In this document: positions 11,819 through 22,691 of the stretch, in pieces | Position numbering within the stretch: the stretch's first letter is position 1 | Layout of the letters: each line of letters starts with the position of its first letter | Assembly: GCA_021399445.1 (NCBI GenBank) | Contig: JAJTUQ010000003.1 | Coordinates: forward strand, 4,898,001-4,962,000 | From: Xylogone sp. PMI_703 | Taxonomy: Eukaryota > Ascomycota > Leotiomycetes | Reading direction: 5' to 3' | Length of the DNA stretch: 64,000 nucleotides | Position numbers and translations under genes: made by a program | Notes under the pieces: model-generated | What the model saw: the letters and a program-made list of their open reading frames with translations, nothing else | The model's database searches: none | Told to the model about the DNA's origin: nothing

Positions 11819-12850
11819 TCATTGTGGAATCTTAAGTACGGCTTTCCCATACATCTGCGCTTTATCAAGTTTATAAACCACCTCATGAAGTTCAGAAAGA
11901 TCAAACAGCTCAACATGCGGCACTATGTCACCGTTGACAGCCATATCTAGAAGCTCTTCCATTTCCTCTTCAGTCCCCACCGAGGATCCAATTAACTTCA
12001 GACCTCGTATAGCTACGGTAAATGGTGAGACTTGCAATTTTCCCATAGACAGTCCAACACAGACAACTGTTCCCAAAATTCGGACGAGCTGAAATGCCTG
12101 GACATACGCAGCATCGCTGCCAGTTGTACAGACGACAGCGTGGGCGCCATAACCACCAGTGAGATCCTTGACAGATTTTTCAATGTCATCAATCTCATAG
12201 TCCAGATACACCTCTGCGCCAAGCTCTTTGCATAACTTTTCCTTCTCCTTCCCTGTATCAATTGCAATAATCCTATAGCCCATCTTCTTGGAAATTTGCA
12301 CTCCAAGGTGACCCAGGCCACCTCCTGCTCCCGAGATCACAATCCACTGTCCTTTTTTCAAGCCAGTTTTCTTGATGGCGCCAAACACTGTGATGCCAGC
12401 ACACAATAATGGAGCGGCCACCTCACTTGGAAGTTGTGGCGGAATCTTCGTCACGAATTTGGCAGGCGCAACAGTGTATTGCTGAAATGTGCCGGGAACA
12501 TCACGGCCGGAATTCGACTGATTTGGACAGCGAGTGCAGTCGACAGAGCAGATTTCGCAGGCACCGCAAGCGCTGTAGAGCCATTTCACTCCAACACGTG
12601 AGTTCATGAATGACGGAGGGACATCTTCTCCTAGCTCAATTACTTGTCCAACCCCTTCATGACCACCGATGTTCACAGCCATTCTCTTAGTCTCTCCGAG
12701 AATAGCATGGACATCTGAGTGGCACACACCGCTGAATTCTAGTTTTACGAGGACTTGTCCTGGGCCTGGGCTCGGAATGGGAATGTCATGCTTGAGATAC
12801 GGTTTGGTCTCCGGACCAGGGCGGTCAATCCATGCGGCTGTTTGCGCCAT
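11819..12850 (-). CDS. Zinc-dependent alcohol dehydrogenase (MDR family), 343 aa
   Basis: A single uninterrupted frame with the full-length architecture of fungal ADH1/ADH3-type enzymes (about 345-350 aa). The GroES-like domain shows GVCHSDVHAI (catalytic zinc Cys and its Ser/His relay), GGHEGVG (second zinc ligand) and the cysteine cluster CGACEICSVDCTRC that normally binds the structural zinc. The Rossmann part has ISGAGGGLGHLGVQ, a GxGxxG NAD(P)-binding turn. It would interconvert alcohols and aldehydes or ketones in the cytosol, there being no targeting sequence. The structural-zinc cluster is unusual: the last spacer is one residue shorter than the common x7 and contains an extra Cys. 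The stop of a Zn2Cys6 regulator lies 422 bp upstream, on the same strand, so it may be the regulator's target. Confidence 0.93.
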   Translation of the reverse strand: MAQTAAWIDRPGPETKPYLKHDIPIPSPGPGQVLVKLEFSGVCHSDVHAILGETKRMAVNIGGHEGVGQVIELGEDVPPSFMNSRVGVKWLYSACGACEICSVDCTRCPNQSNSGRDVPGTFQQYTVAPAKFVTKIPPQLPSEVAAPLLCAGITVFGAIKKTGLKKGQWIVISGAGGGLGHLGVQISKKMGYRIIAIDTGKEKEKLCKELGAEVYLDYEIDDIEKSVKDLTGGYGAHAVVCTTGSDAAYVQAFQLVRILGTVVCVGLSMGKLQVSPFTVAIRGLKLIGSSVGTEEEMEELLDMAVNGDIVPHVELFDLSELHEVVYKLDKAQMYGKAVLKIPQ

Positions 12851-13272
12851 TGTATAAACGATAATACAAGAGAAGGGAGAAAGAAAGTGAAGGAAAAATT
12901 CTAAATTCCATTGCCATTATGGAATGCTTAATGTATCCGAACTTGGTGAGATATTTCGGATGTGTAGTGACGCACAGAAGGCCTCGGGAGTGCGCCACGG
13001 CAGTTAAATATAGTGCCGATTTTGCTTTCCGAAGTGCAGCACTCGAAGCTCGGAAGCAGATTAATAATGAAGAGAAAAAACGTTTTCTATCCGATACGTA
13101 AATAAACGCCTTGTATATTTTCTGAGTAAAAATAATAACGCTTATCCTAAAATTTTTATGATATTTGAAATCTAGAGATCTGAAACTTATACGTTTAATA
13201 TGACCGTAATAATCCTTCAAGCTAGACTTATGGATATCGTCTATTGCTTCTGCCAGCATTAATTCCATTTTC
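12851..13272. other. Intergenic between alcohol dehydrogenase and regulator
   Basis: 422 bp that must hold the ADH promoter and the regulator's 3' end. It is AT-rich from about 13.05 kb on. A TTAAATATA stretch near 13005 could serve as a TATA element but is not decisive. Confidence 0.4.
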
Positions 13273-15508
13273 CTAATCCACCTCTGTTATCCAGTCTGCC
13301 AGCATCCAATTTCCAATAGGATCAAGAGCCCTGCTGATTGATCCATAGTATGCAGAATCAGTTTCGAAAGCTGAAGATGCCACTTTCTCAAGGTTACTTA
13401 GCTCTGCTGGTGCAGTTGCCCATGTCAGGTCCGGACTACCATGCTGCTGTGTTTCCTCGAGTGTATCTTGCCTTGCTTGTGGCTGATCATTGCTTGCATG
13501 CTTCTTATTGTCTGAGATGGATTGCGAGGAATGTGGTTGCCCTGAAGCACCGTTCCAAGCCCCCCGATCTATCCCATTCTCAGATCGAGAACCATAAACT
13601 ATATCCCACTTACTGCATAACTCGGGACCGAATGACCGGAAGAAGTTAAACTGCTCCGGAGTCTCGTTAAATACAGGGGGATCTTCTGACTGGGTTTCTT
13701 TCTTGACTGTCTGAGTCGCATGCCTAATTACTCTCTGAGCACCATGTCCTGAGGGAAAGCGTTTTGTAAGCTCTATTAAAGCCTGGTTGAGAATTTCCAA
13801 CTCTGGTTCAGCTTTTGTCCATAGTGCAGGATATTGATAGCACAGAAGCTCTGTTATTGCAGATGCAAGAAGATGAAATATAAACGTAGATGCAAGCATG
13901 CCAATTTCATCTCGAGCTATAAATTCCTCGAAGATACCAGCAATGAATGAAGATGCAAGAATAGCCGCCGGGGATAAAATAGTCCCTGGCACGGCCGGTC
14001 GGTATAAGATGACAAGGGCGGTAAAATAGGGTAAATGAAGTTGCCGGGCTTTGAACTGGTAAGGCGCCAACTTGCCAGTCTGCTGGTTGTAAATGCTTAA
14101 GTCCGGAGGAAGATTCTGTATCCAGTCCGATAATCGTGTCTCAACGGACAAACGCCGGCAACGGCCAAGGGTGCCGCGAACAGAGGCTTCCGTGATATCA
14201 GCCACTATAGATGAAATTTCCACATATGCCATGAATAGATGAGCATCCTGAGTAGTAACAAAATCGTCGACTGTGGGTCTCCGGACATTGCAGTCTTCAA
14301 TGCATATTGACCGTGGGCGTCCATGACTCAAAGATATCATGCAGTCTCTTACCTGAAGAATAGTCAACATAAACACCTATGCCTTTATAGGAAAGCTTCA
14401 AGTTTACAACTACTCACAAAAAGAACCCACCAGAGTTTGCGGCGGAGACTTGCTCTGGCTTCTTTTGGGTTAGGTTCCCTGTGTAGTCCAACTTGATGTG
14501 CGAGGGCTACTCCCATATGTATCCAGAAGCTACTGGCGTTCATTGAGACGTGCTCCGGACCACTAGGATTCCACCATTGCAAAATACAGATTGCGCGAAT
14601 CACTGTTAGGGGATCCTTTTCAATTTCCATATGGAATAGAGCCTTTGCTCGCCGGTAGAAAGCACGACCCGCGTCTTGGAGTTGTGAGGCGGTGGATACT
14701 CTGCTCCCAGCAGCAAATACGGCTTGCAAAAGTAATATCGATGGCTTTGGTCCCTCGAGCTCATCTCGATTGACAATAGGCATCCAGGGCGCACACCTCT
14801 CCATGAAGCTTTCAATAAGACTAGAGCGCATAGCCCGTGAAGGAAGATCGAAAGCACCAATATCGCGGAGGTATTGCATATCATGCTCGGGAACATCTTG
14901 CGGATAATCCTGCGGGTACATTCGAGCATCATCTTCGTCAATTGGGACCACACCGCTAATATACTCTGCCCGGCCGAGATAGCTTCTCGGAGGATTTACA
15001 GAAGGAGTTCCATCCACTTGTTGGTGCTCGCTATTTGGTTGTGCATCGCTGGCCTGTTGAGTGTATGAGGTTGTATGTTGCCTTTGAGCGGGATTCCAAA
15101 GTGGGGCTGGCTTGGATGACGGATTCACATATGCTCCTTTCCTTAGAGGGGATCGAGATCGATCTCTATGATCACGTTTACGTTTTCTTTCATGTGGTCT
15201 TTAGTTATATGAGTTTTGAGTTAACACCTAAAGTCAACAGAGCAGAAAGAGAGTATAAAATCAATGTAACGTGAGAAAGAAGAGTACTTGCCTACATATT
15301 ACATTGGCTACATAACAGTTCGAGCAAGTATCAGTACCCGGTTGTTTATCGCAACGGATCTGAATCACCACACCTAGTCAGCACTAGAAGAGTTCTCTGC
15401 AAGTCGACGTACTTTCTTCTTGTGGCATGTTGAACATGCCTTTGCCGAGATTCTTTCGCCTTGCGAGTTCTGAGAATACATTGTCATCCGCAGCTCTTGA
15501 GGCCCCAT
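13273..15508 (-). CDS. Zn2Cys6 transcription factor with fungal-specific TF domain, 674 aa
   Basis: Four exons: 15508-15413, 15359-15292, 15198-14418, 14352-13273. The zinc cluster is assembled across the first intron: ACSTCHKKK joined to IRCDKQPGTDTCSNC, then a final Cys seven residues on (C-x2-C-x6-C-x8-C-x2-C-x6-C). A basic tract (HERKRKRDHRDRSRS) follows in exon 3, then the middle homology domain (DIGAFDLPSRAMRSSLIESF, CILQWWNPSGPEH, RRKLWWVLF). The second intron (15291-15199) has a GC donor, AG|GCAAGT, rather than GT; no GT donor nearby keeps the frame. The ATG at 15508 is chosen because an in-frame stop lies just upstream of the first possible codons. Family members bind CGG-type sites and regulate metabolism; the adjacent alcohol dehydrogenase is a candidate target. 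Confidence 0.88.
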
Positions 15509-16761
15509 TGCGATTCTGGGGAACGGATAATAAAGTTGGGGTGCCAGACCGCAACCGTGGGGTATGGGGAACCCCAATACAATGCCTCATATCGTCATGA
15601 CTAAGCAACCCAGCTAGCCAAATTAAAAGCTAATTTACTATTTTCTCTTTGTTTTGTAATGATACCCTTAAAATTAGGTATTTAGTTTTCACTTATAAGA
15701 TATTACCATTCTCTCTAATAACATGCTTATTTAGAGCTATAAAACTAACTAACATGTAGCTAACAACTTTCAGAGTCTTACTCTTTCCGTTATAACACCG
15801 GGATCTGATTAATAGCTTAGTCGCTCTAAGAACCTGGATTGGTTCATAACAAAGGTATATCAGATTATCAGATAATGTCGAAGGTCGGATACTAAATGCA
15901 TACATACGCGAAGCTTCAATGATCCGAAGAGATAATAACGTCAGATGGTGAAAGGGTAAGCCTGAAAAGGTGCGGTCAAATGTCAAGCGATTAAAACCTT
16001 GGGTCAAACCCTATAGAGATAACCTTTGTTAAAGCATGACTTAGTTTGGCACATCTCTGTGAAGCTAGGACAGCGGTAGCGCTAGACTTTCCTACGAAGC
16101 AATGTGCTTCTTACACGGGTAATGCTGGCGCTACAATAATACCAACAACATAGCTACAAGAAAGCATTACTCTCAAACGAGGCTGGTTGGATGATCAATA
16201 ATATTCCGCCTATACTGTTAGCAGCCAACCAGGCTGAGTTATTGATCCTGACACACTGGAACCTAATAGCCGTAAGGCAGGCGTAGAGTAAGCTGGAATG
16301 AGTACGACAAAGAAGCATCTTCTCCTCGAAATCTGAATTAAAATTCTAGTAGTTTCATACTGTTTACACTCTAATAGTAACCTTTACTATTAGAAAGCCT
16401 GCTACTGCCGGCATGGTTGATGAATCTAGGAAATACACCTAAAGAAATTTGGATTATACCCAGACTTTTGAACTGCATTTCCCGCACTCCCTGAAAAACC
16501 CATTTAATAGGAAACTTAAAGTAGGAATCATTAGTGAGTGAGTAAAAGTTGGCATAAAGTATAGCACACTGGAGGATCAATCCTAGGTGGACAAATTCAA
16601 CGATGATATCTAAAGGACCCGTAATCACTCTGTGCACATTATTGGTAAATACTATCACATTAATATCTTATCTTATCTTTAGTGAATATTTTCTTGCTAG
16701 TATATCTACCATAATCTTAAAATCTATATTTAGACATCGTAAATAAGGCTGAAGTTCCAAA
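15509..16761. other. AT-rich intergenic region
   Basis: 1.25 kb with no gene-like signal. Minus-strand frames at 15693-16007 and 16371-16658 lack domain signatures, and their composition resembles translated AT-rich intergenic DNA. Confidence 0.45.
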
Positions 16762-17283
16762 TTAAACTAGGTGGGCAGCATCGGGTATTTTTGGCAAAGT
16801 CCACGCCTTAGGTCCGAGTAAGACAGTATCTTCTTTTAGGTACTGGAGTGATTCCCATTCATAAATAAATTCCATGGAATCCTGTTCCTTAAATTCTGGT
16901 TCTAAGTTCCACTGCTCGCTCCTCTGCTGCTTTATAAATCTGCCATAAACTTTAACAATACTCTGCTGGTCTCTAGCTGAACCAAATACATACATTAATG
17001 TTTTATTTACAGATTTTGTCAGAGAAGCTCTTACCTGAATGGGGTTTGAAATATCTCCGATGATATTGTGCTATGGCTATCTTGATCAGGCAAACACAAG
17101 TACTCCCTACGCCGAATATAAGAGCGATGACTGCTTCTGCAGAGAGATGCACTTGGTATGATTAGAAATTATCCAACGAGAGGCCCTATAGAAGTTCGTA
17201 TACTAACTTTTGCCCCTTTTAAACAGCAAATGCTGGTCGTTGAAGTCCTTGTATCCAACAGTATAAACATAGTTGATAAACAT
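16762..17283 (-). CDS. Small single-span membrane protein of unknown function, 135 aa
   Basis: Three exons, 17283-17208, 17151-17035 and 16976-16762, with GT-AG introns of 56 and 58 nt; phases close exactly to 136 codons. The product has a short N-terminal segment, then LSAEAVIALIFGVGSTCVCL, a hydrophobic membrane span followed by Arg/Lys-rich residues (HRRYFKPHS) consistent with an N-out, C-in anchor. The C-terminal half is soluble and acidic/aromatic, with a Trp-rich end. Many filamentous fungi carry short proteins with the same 'SAEA-hydrophobic-basic' start, often in accessory regions, but I cannot name a function. An alternative start is the Met formed across the first splice junction. 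The first intron donor, GTTAGT, is acceptable. Confidence 0.55.
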
Positions 17284-17593
17284 TGATTCTATTATGGCAG
17301 TACTTCATTTTAATTACTTTGGAAAATTGAAGAGATTACAGTATGGGTAGAAATGGTAACTGCGAATTGCCTGAGAAGTTAATCATAATTAAATCCTTGA
17401 ACGTTTGCGATGAAGTTGAACAGAAACTGTTATACCTGCCTGAGTTCATGCCTGATTGTATTCAGGCTTCAACAAGGTTAGAACAAGGCTGCGTGGCTGC
17501 GTTCTACGACCGTCATGACACATCACCAGCCTTACCTATCACTTTCGCCGTTTCCTAACATGCTTTCGCTATCTTCTTTTCCATGCAGACATC
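17284..17593. other. Divergent intergenic region
   Basis: 310 bp between two divergently read genes, so probably a shared promoter region. The open frame at 17343-17558 has no similarity I recognise and ends before the downstream start codon. Confidence 0.4.
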
Positions 17594-19735
17594 ATGGTAT
17601 CCGATCCAGATTGGTTGGGACTGCAGAATCTATGCTTCAATTGCTCCAACGGAGAGCGAGGACTTGAGGGATGCATTTGCAGTGATACTCCGTCTTTTTC
17701 GCATCTCTCAAGCCAATATGTTGAGCTAGAACAGTACCATCCCATCATTCCGGGTATGGAACTCTTAGGTGACTTGACTCCTCAAGATTCACTCAGCTTT
17801 TTGAACAATGCTGCATCGCCTGATGGTGAGATGTTGACATTGGATGCGCAAGGATGTGAGTCGACCACACGACGGCTACCCCAAGGGGATCAAATTGTTA
17901 AAGACAGTTCAGATGTAAGACTCTAAAAGTTTCTTACAAATTTAAGGTTACTAACTATATAGATGCAATTGTCTCCATCGTTTCCTTACGATATTTGTAA
18001 CACACGTCCTCATCAAATCAAAACTGGGAATGCGGAATTATTTGAACCCCCGGAAAATGGTACACTTCAGCCTCCTGAAACCCCGAAAATTGGACAACCA
18101 AATATACGTGATGCACTAGATCAAGGTATGAGGCGTCGAGATTACACACCGGCCGAGAAAGAAACCTTCGAAAGATGGATCACAGCCAATCCAATACCAA
18201 ACAAGAGTCAGAAGTTGGAATACACCAAAGAGAATAATCTTACGTTGAGCCAACTTCAAAATTTGATCAATAATCGGAAGCGTAAAGCGAAGAAGAATCA
18301 GACTCTTCAGAAGATGGTACAGAATACAACAGTAGAGCCATCAAACAAAGGGCATACTTTGCAAGGTAGCATTAACTCTTTATTGCGAGGCCTTACTAGC
18401 TTCTCACTAATATATCATAGAATCAGCTTCGCCTCCAGAAAATGAGACTGCTATTAGCTTGTCCATAAGTGGCACACTTGCCGTACCTCTTACAAACTCG
18501 AGCATAATGGGCAGTTTGAGCAGGAACACATCCTATTCTTCTATTGGAAAGTACCTTGAAGACCCAGAAGATCCAGTTCCGGTTGCAGCAATCGAAAAAG
18601 CGGCACAAGAATATCCGCCACTTCCTATGAGCTCTCTACCTGGTGAAATCAGCCTTATCAGTGCTCTCCATAATGACACACCTCCAAAACCGCTTGAAGA
18701 GCAACCCCGGTCTGTATCTTCATTCTCTTCTCAGAGAGATGATGGGGAAGGTTGGCGGTCAGGCTGGGGGGACGCAGTTTTCCTGGCAGTACCGGGACTT
18801 AGATCTGGGCGGGGCTCAATCGCGTCAGATGATCTATTCTCAACTGGGACAGGCTCAGTCGCTTCAATAGCTAGCATAGCCAATTCATATACCAGCTCAA
18901 TAGCTAGTATAGCTCATTCGTATACTAGCTCAAGGATCCGAATGAAAAAAGGTCGACGAGAGAAATATATGAACGTTGCGACGTGGGAACGCTCCTGTCG
19001 GTTTTGTGGTAAAACCTTTACAAGTTTTCGTTATCGAAAAGAGTGGGAGGAGCACGAAACCTTGTGTGGATGTCTCCTCAAACTTTCCCCTGCACCTTTT
19101 GTGACGCAGTTTTTGATTCCGAGCAAACCTGGGAAGAACACGAAATAGCATACCATTCTCAGAATCAAAGTACCTATTTTTGCATGCTTGGTGGGCCCTC
19201 TGATGCTCAATCAACTGAAAAATGCCTATTCTGCGGATCCCTTCTGCCCACATCAAATCATTACGAGGAGGTACATAACCTCGAGCCTTGTGATTTACCA
19301 CTTGACGCTCGAACCTTTAGCACGCGATTTGATATCTTACAACATCTATCAGCCAAGCATGACTTAACAAGTTATGAAACAGATATTGTCCAAAACGAAC
19401 TGGATTACTGGGGACTGAAGCTAAACCTAAGCCATAATTATGGTTTGTGGCGCTGTGGCTATTGTGGGGATATTGGGGCAGACTGGGATCATCGAGTGAA
19501 GCATATTAAAGGTCATTGGCACAATGGTGGGCCTAGGTTCACCAAAATACACCCTTGGCGTTGCGAAAAGGCCAAATTCTCCAACAGTGACATGGAATAC
19601 CTCCAATATTTATTCCGTGGAAAGAAAGTGGACAAGATTCATCGGCCGCAGACCCTTAATTTTAAGGGCTCTGAATTTTACGAATCCGTCATCAAGCATA
19701 GGATACGTTTAAAGCAGTGGCCAGAGCTGGGGTAA
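17594..19735 (+). CDS. Homeodomain-C2H2 zinc-finger transcription factor, with an apparent frameshift
   Basis: Exons 17594-17914, 17963-18365 and 18421-19735, with introns of 48 and 55 nt. Residues about 164-217 form a homeodomain-like region (RRRDYTPAEKETFERWITAN, then LSQLQNLINNRKRKAKK). Next come a Ser/Ala low-complexity stretch with a 33-bp direct repeat (18864-18929), a C2HC finger (CRFCGKTF...HETLC), a C2H2 finger (CTFCDAVF...HEIAYH) and further Cys/His-rich segments (CLFCGSLL, RCGYCGDIG). This order matches a known ascomycete class of homeobox plus C2H2 proteins. The fingers lie in different frames: frame 0 up to about 19066, frame 2 from about 19068. No intron of usable size separates them, so one base seems missing. 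The gene is either recently disabled or misread at one base. Confidence 0.75.
18864..18929 (+). repeat. 33-bp tandem duplication in coding sequence
   Basis: Two adjacent 33-bp copies (18864-18896, 18897-18929), each encoding SIASIAxSYTS, differ at a handful of mostly synonymous positions. They form part of the Ser/Ala-rich linker before the zinc fingers. Confidence 0.8.
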
Positions 19736-20944
19736 TTAACCAATTTCATTTCAATTTTTCCCTTAATATTCCGTTTTGCTCTTTCCGCATATCATGGATA
19801 TTAATATTGCTCTCAGGACCACAAATGTCCACGTCGAACAAACCAACGATTACCAAGTGCCATCTGATTTCACGAAAGTCCCATCACTCTTCTCCCAACT
19901 TGCAAGCAGGACAAAGTCATTTCTTACATTTGCAAAATGGAAAAGGAGACGCAACAAATAAAGATACATATGTTTGATTCTTGCACGGGGAACTTGTACA
20001 TACGATGTAGTAACCATATATAGGGACAGAAATCATAGGTAGAATTAGAGAAAGGAATATGCGTGAATAGAAGATATACATATGACTGGGGCAAGAGAAA
20101 TCCTTCCAGGATTACAGTTATAGATGTGACGCGATGGATATTCATTTGTGATGTCGAGACTAGACGTTTGGGCAGTGGTTATAGCTAATTTTCAATCTTT
20201 ACTTCTAATGAATAAACTACTGACTATTTTATAGAATAGCATATCAGTTGAAAAGTTAAATGTAAAATACGTCAGTGTTATATTTGGAGAATTAATTCTT
20301 CGAACAGATGCGATTTCTCAGAAAGCTTCACTTCCTGGAGCAAAGGCTATGCCTTAAGCAACGATATTGTGCCGATAGATGAAAAGTATCGGTTAGCGAA
20401 TTCCCAGAGTGATATTGCGATGCTACTAGTGCGATTCTTTTCCAGCTGCTATGGCATTGAATTACAACAAGGATACGGGACGTAAAGCTGACTTTTCAAT
20501 AATTCCCTAATCTCCACGGTGAATTCGTGGAATTCACATTCTCATTTGATGTGTCGTATCTCGTGCGGCGCCTGGTTGGTTGTTTTGTGAGTGGTCGTAC
20601 GGTGACCAATCAACGATCGAAGCGCCGTGCAGGAAAATCCGCGCCAGAGGCTCCGAAGGCTATTGCTATGTTTCACTTATGCAGTATCATAGCAAAGCAT
20701 GGGCACCGGCAAATTCGGGGGTGGGAGGAGGGTTGTTATTGATTTAAGAGGCCTTTTTGGCAAGGGCATGTGTTCCTGGTTAAATTAAACTCGGGTTGTT
20801 ACTTGGTGAGTATTTCTGTGGTAGGTGTCGATGATACGTGTTTTTTTGCATTCCGGGAGTACTGGACTATAAGGTTCTTGCTAGTTACTTGATGAGAAAT
20901 GATTAGACCTTGATGTTTCAGTGTGAAATTTTGATATCCAATCA
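19736..20944. other. Intergenic
   Basis: 1.2 kb between convergent coding ends. No domain-bearing frame is visible. The first few hundred bases are presumably the 3' untranslated region of the homeodomain gene. Confidence 0.45.
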
Positions 20945-22691
20945 TTAGGATTTAACTGCGTTTGGCTTTCTCAAGAAGACAAATAACCCGGTAGGGCTAA
21001 GTAATAGGTTCATTCCGTAGCAAATATCCTGACCCCTTAACTTCGGAGACAATTGTCCCTCTTCATCCATCTCTACCCATACACTCTCCAACACTTGTTT
21101 TATTCTCGCCAAGTCACCCCACCGAGATATACGCCATAATGTGGTTATCTTTTCCCGTAAGAGATCGATATCGATCTTCCGGAACACAGAGCAGCCTAGA
21201 ATAATCAGTGGCCAGCAGTAATGTTGACACCAGTAGAATTCCAAGCTCTCGGCATTCTCTAAGATCTCAAACGCTTGTGATACTCGACGACGAATATCTG
21301 GGTGACTCGCGCAGATCTTGGGCTCGTTTAGTTTACGTAGTAGAATATCGGCAGCCAGCGGATGTAACGGGACTGCTTTCCAACAGTCCCGTTGGTAGCA
21401 TGATTCTTTGCCACGAGCGCACCATGGTCAATTCCGTACTGCCGCTACCAGTCAGCCAATTCATCCTGTAGTCTTATCATCAGTAGCTTCTCGTGGTATC
21501 CTAGAGGCATCTTCCGGGATAAACAGGAAAGTTGGATGATGAGGCGATAAAACTGCGGGGAGGTCCCAACCAGAGGGGAGTTATTCCTCTTCGGAGGCGT
21601 CCGAAAGAGGTCGTACGGCGAAGTAGACCTCAATCTGCTTCTAAAACGTTTCATAGGAGAGCCAGCTAATCTCAGCGGCCAAGAAGATGGTGGCGGTGGC
21701 GTTATACAAAACCGATTCGGCGAACAGTCGTTGAAAAGGGGTGATACCGCGGTGGAGGTTCTTGGCTACGTCGTTTCTCTTAAAAATCAGCCATTGAGCT
21801 GCCGCTTGGAGATGTGCCATTGTTTGAGACTGGGAATAGTTTTGCCACCGCTATTTACTTGTAGTATCTGCATTAGCTGTAGTCCCTGCATTACATGTCC
21901 TGGCACGGTACAGGAGCTATTAGTGTAGATAGTGTTGGGCTTTCTGACCTCAAAAACACACAACGAACAAGCCAGGGTCGTCAACCATTCCTCATTGCCA
22001 TCACACGCATTTGCTTCAAGTAGGGCTCGGGTTATCTTAATGGAGGCGCAATAGCGTCTCATGGCAATGTCTCCGAAGGCCGGATGGAATTTAGAAACAG
22101 ATAATGCGGCACATACAAGACACGCATTCATAAGGGCAGGGTGATGTGCTCCAAAGAAGTAAAACCGATTGTGGTCCGCAAAGGCCGGGGGAACGTGTGG
22201 CCGCAAGATTTGGACCATCACCGTGGAGGCAAATTGGCTAAAGAGTACATTACGAAGTTGGAGCTCAACAACCTCGTTGCTGGATGGAGAGGCTGGGATT
22301 GTCAGTGATACCGCAGCATGGTTGGAAGGCGCTTCCACTGTTGTGGGCGAGTCTACGCTGGGATCTGGCACCACCGGTCAGTTTCCATCAGCTTTCCCGG
22401 CCCGAGATGGATTGGATGGCATTTCAGCATGATTCGGAAGGTGGAAAGGAAGTGGAAATGGGGCGTATTTACCTGCGGGCCACACGCAGACCGTGTTGGT
22501 TCGCGAACACGCTCCGCAAATACCATTCACTTCGTCACACTTCTTGCGCTTCTTCCGGCCTGTCGAGGTCAGCAAGCCCGCATTTCTCACGTTGAAGTAG
22601 GTGGACAAGACGAACAAGGGAAACACCCCGTCTTCTTCCTCATCCGCGGATGCCACCTTGCCGTGTGGTAGAGGTGATGGAGAGAGGACAT
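20945..22691 (-). pseudogene. Zn2Cys6 transcription factor, degraded
   Basis: The 5' half is readable: exons 22691-22616, 22559-22473, 22364-21949 and from 21829 on. The first intron completes a perfect cluster, TGCFPC joined to RKKRKKCDEVNGICGACSRT and on to the last Cys (C-x2-C-x6-C-x5-C-x2-C-x6-C). The regulatory domain follows (LFSQFASTVMVQ, FFGAHHPALMNACLVCAAL, then MAHLQAAAQWLIFKRND and QRLFAESVLYNATATIF). After that the frame breaks: TAG at 21643-21641, a frameshift near 21590 into NNSPLVGTSPQFYRLI, TAG at 21447-21445, then another frame carrying AADILLRKLNEPKICASHPD and the conserved terminal block FYWCQHYCWPLIILGC. No intron rescues these breaks. The gene matches fungal TF domain 2 regulators and is probably non-functional. 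Confidence 0.75.

Noticed and set aside
17343..17558. 71-aa frame upstream of the homeodomain gene
   Set aside because: No similarity, and it ends before the next start codon. It lies in the divergent promoter region.
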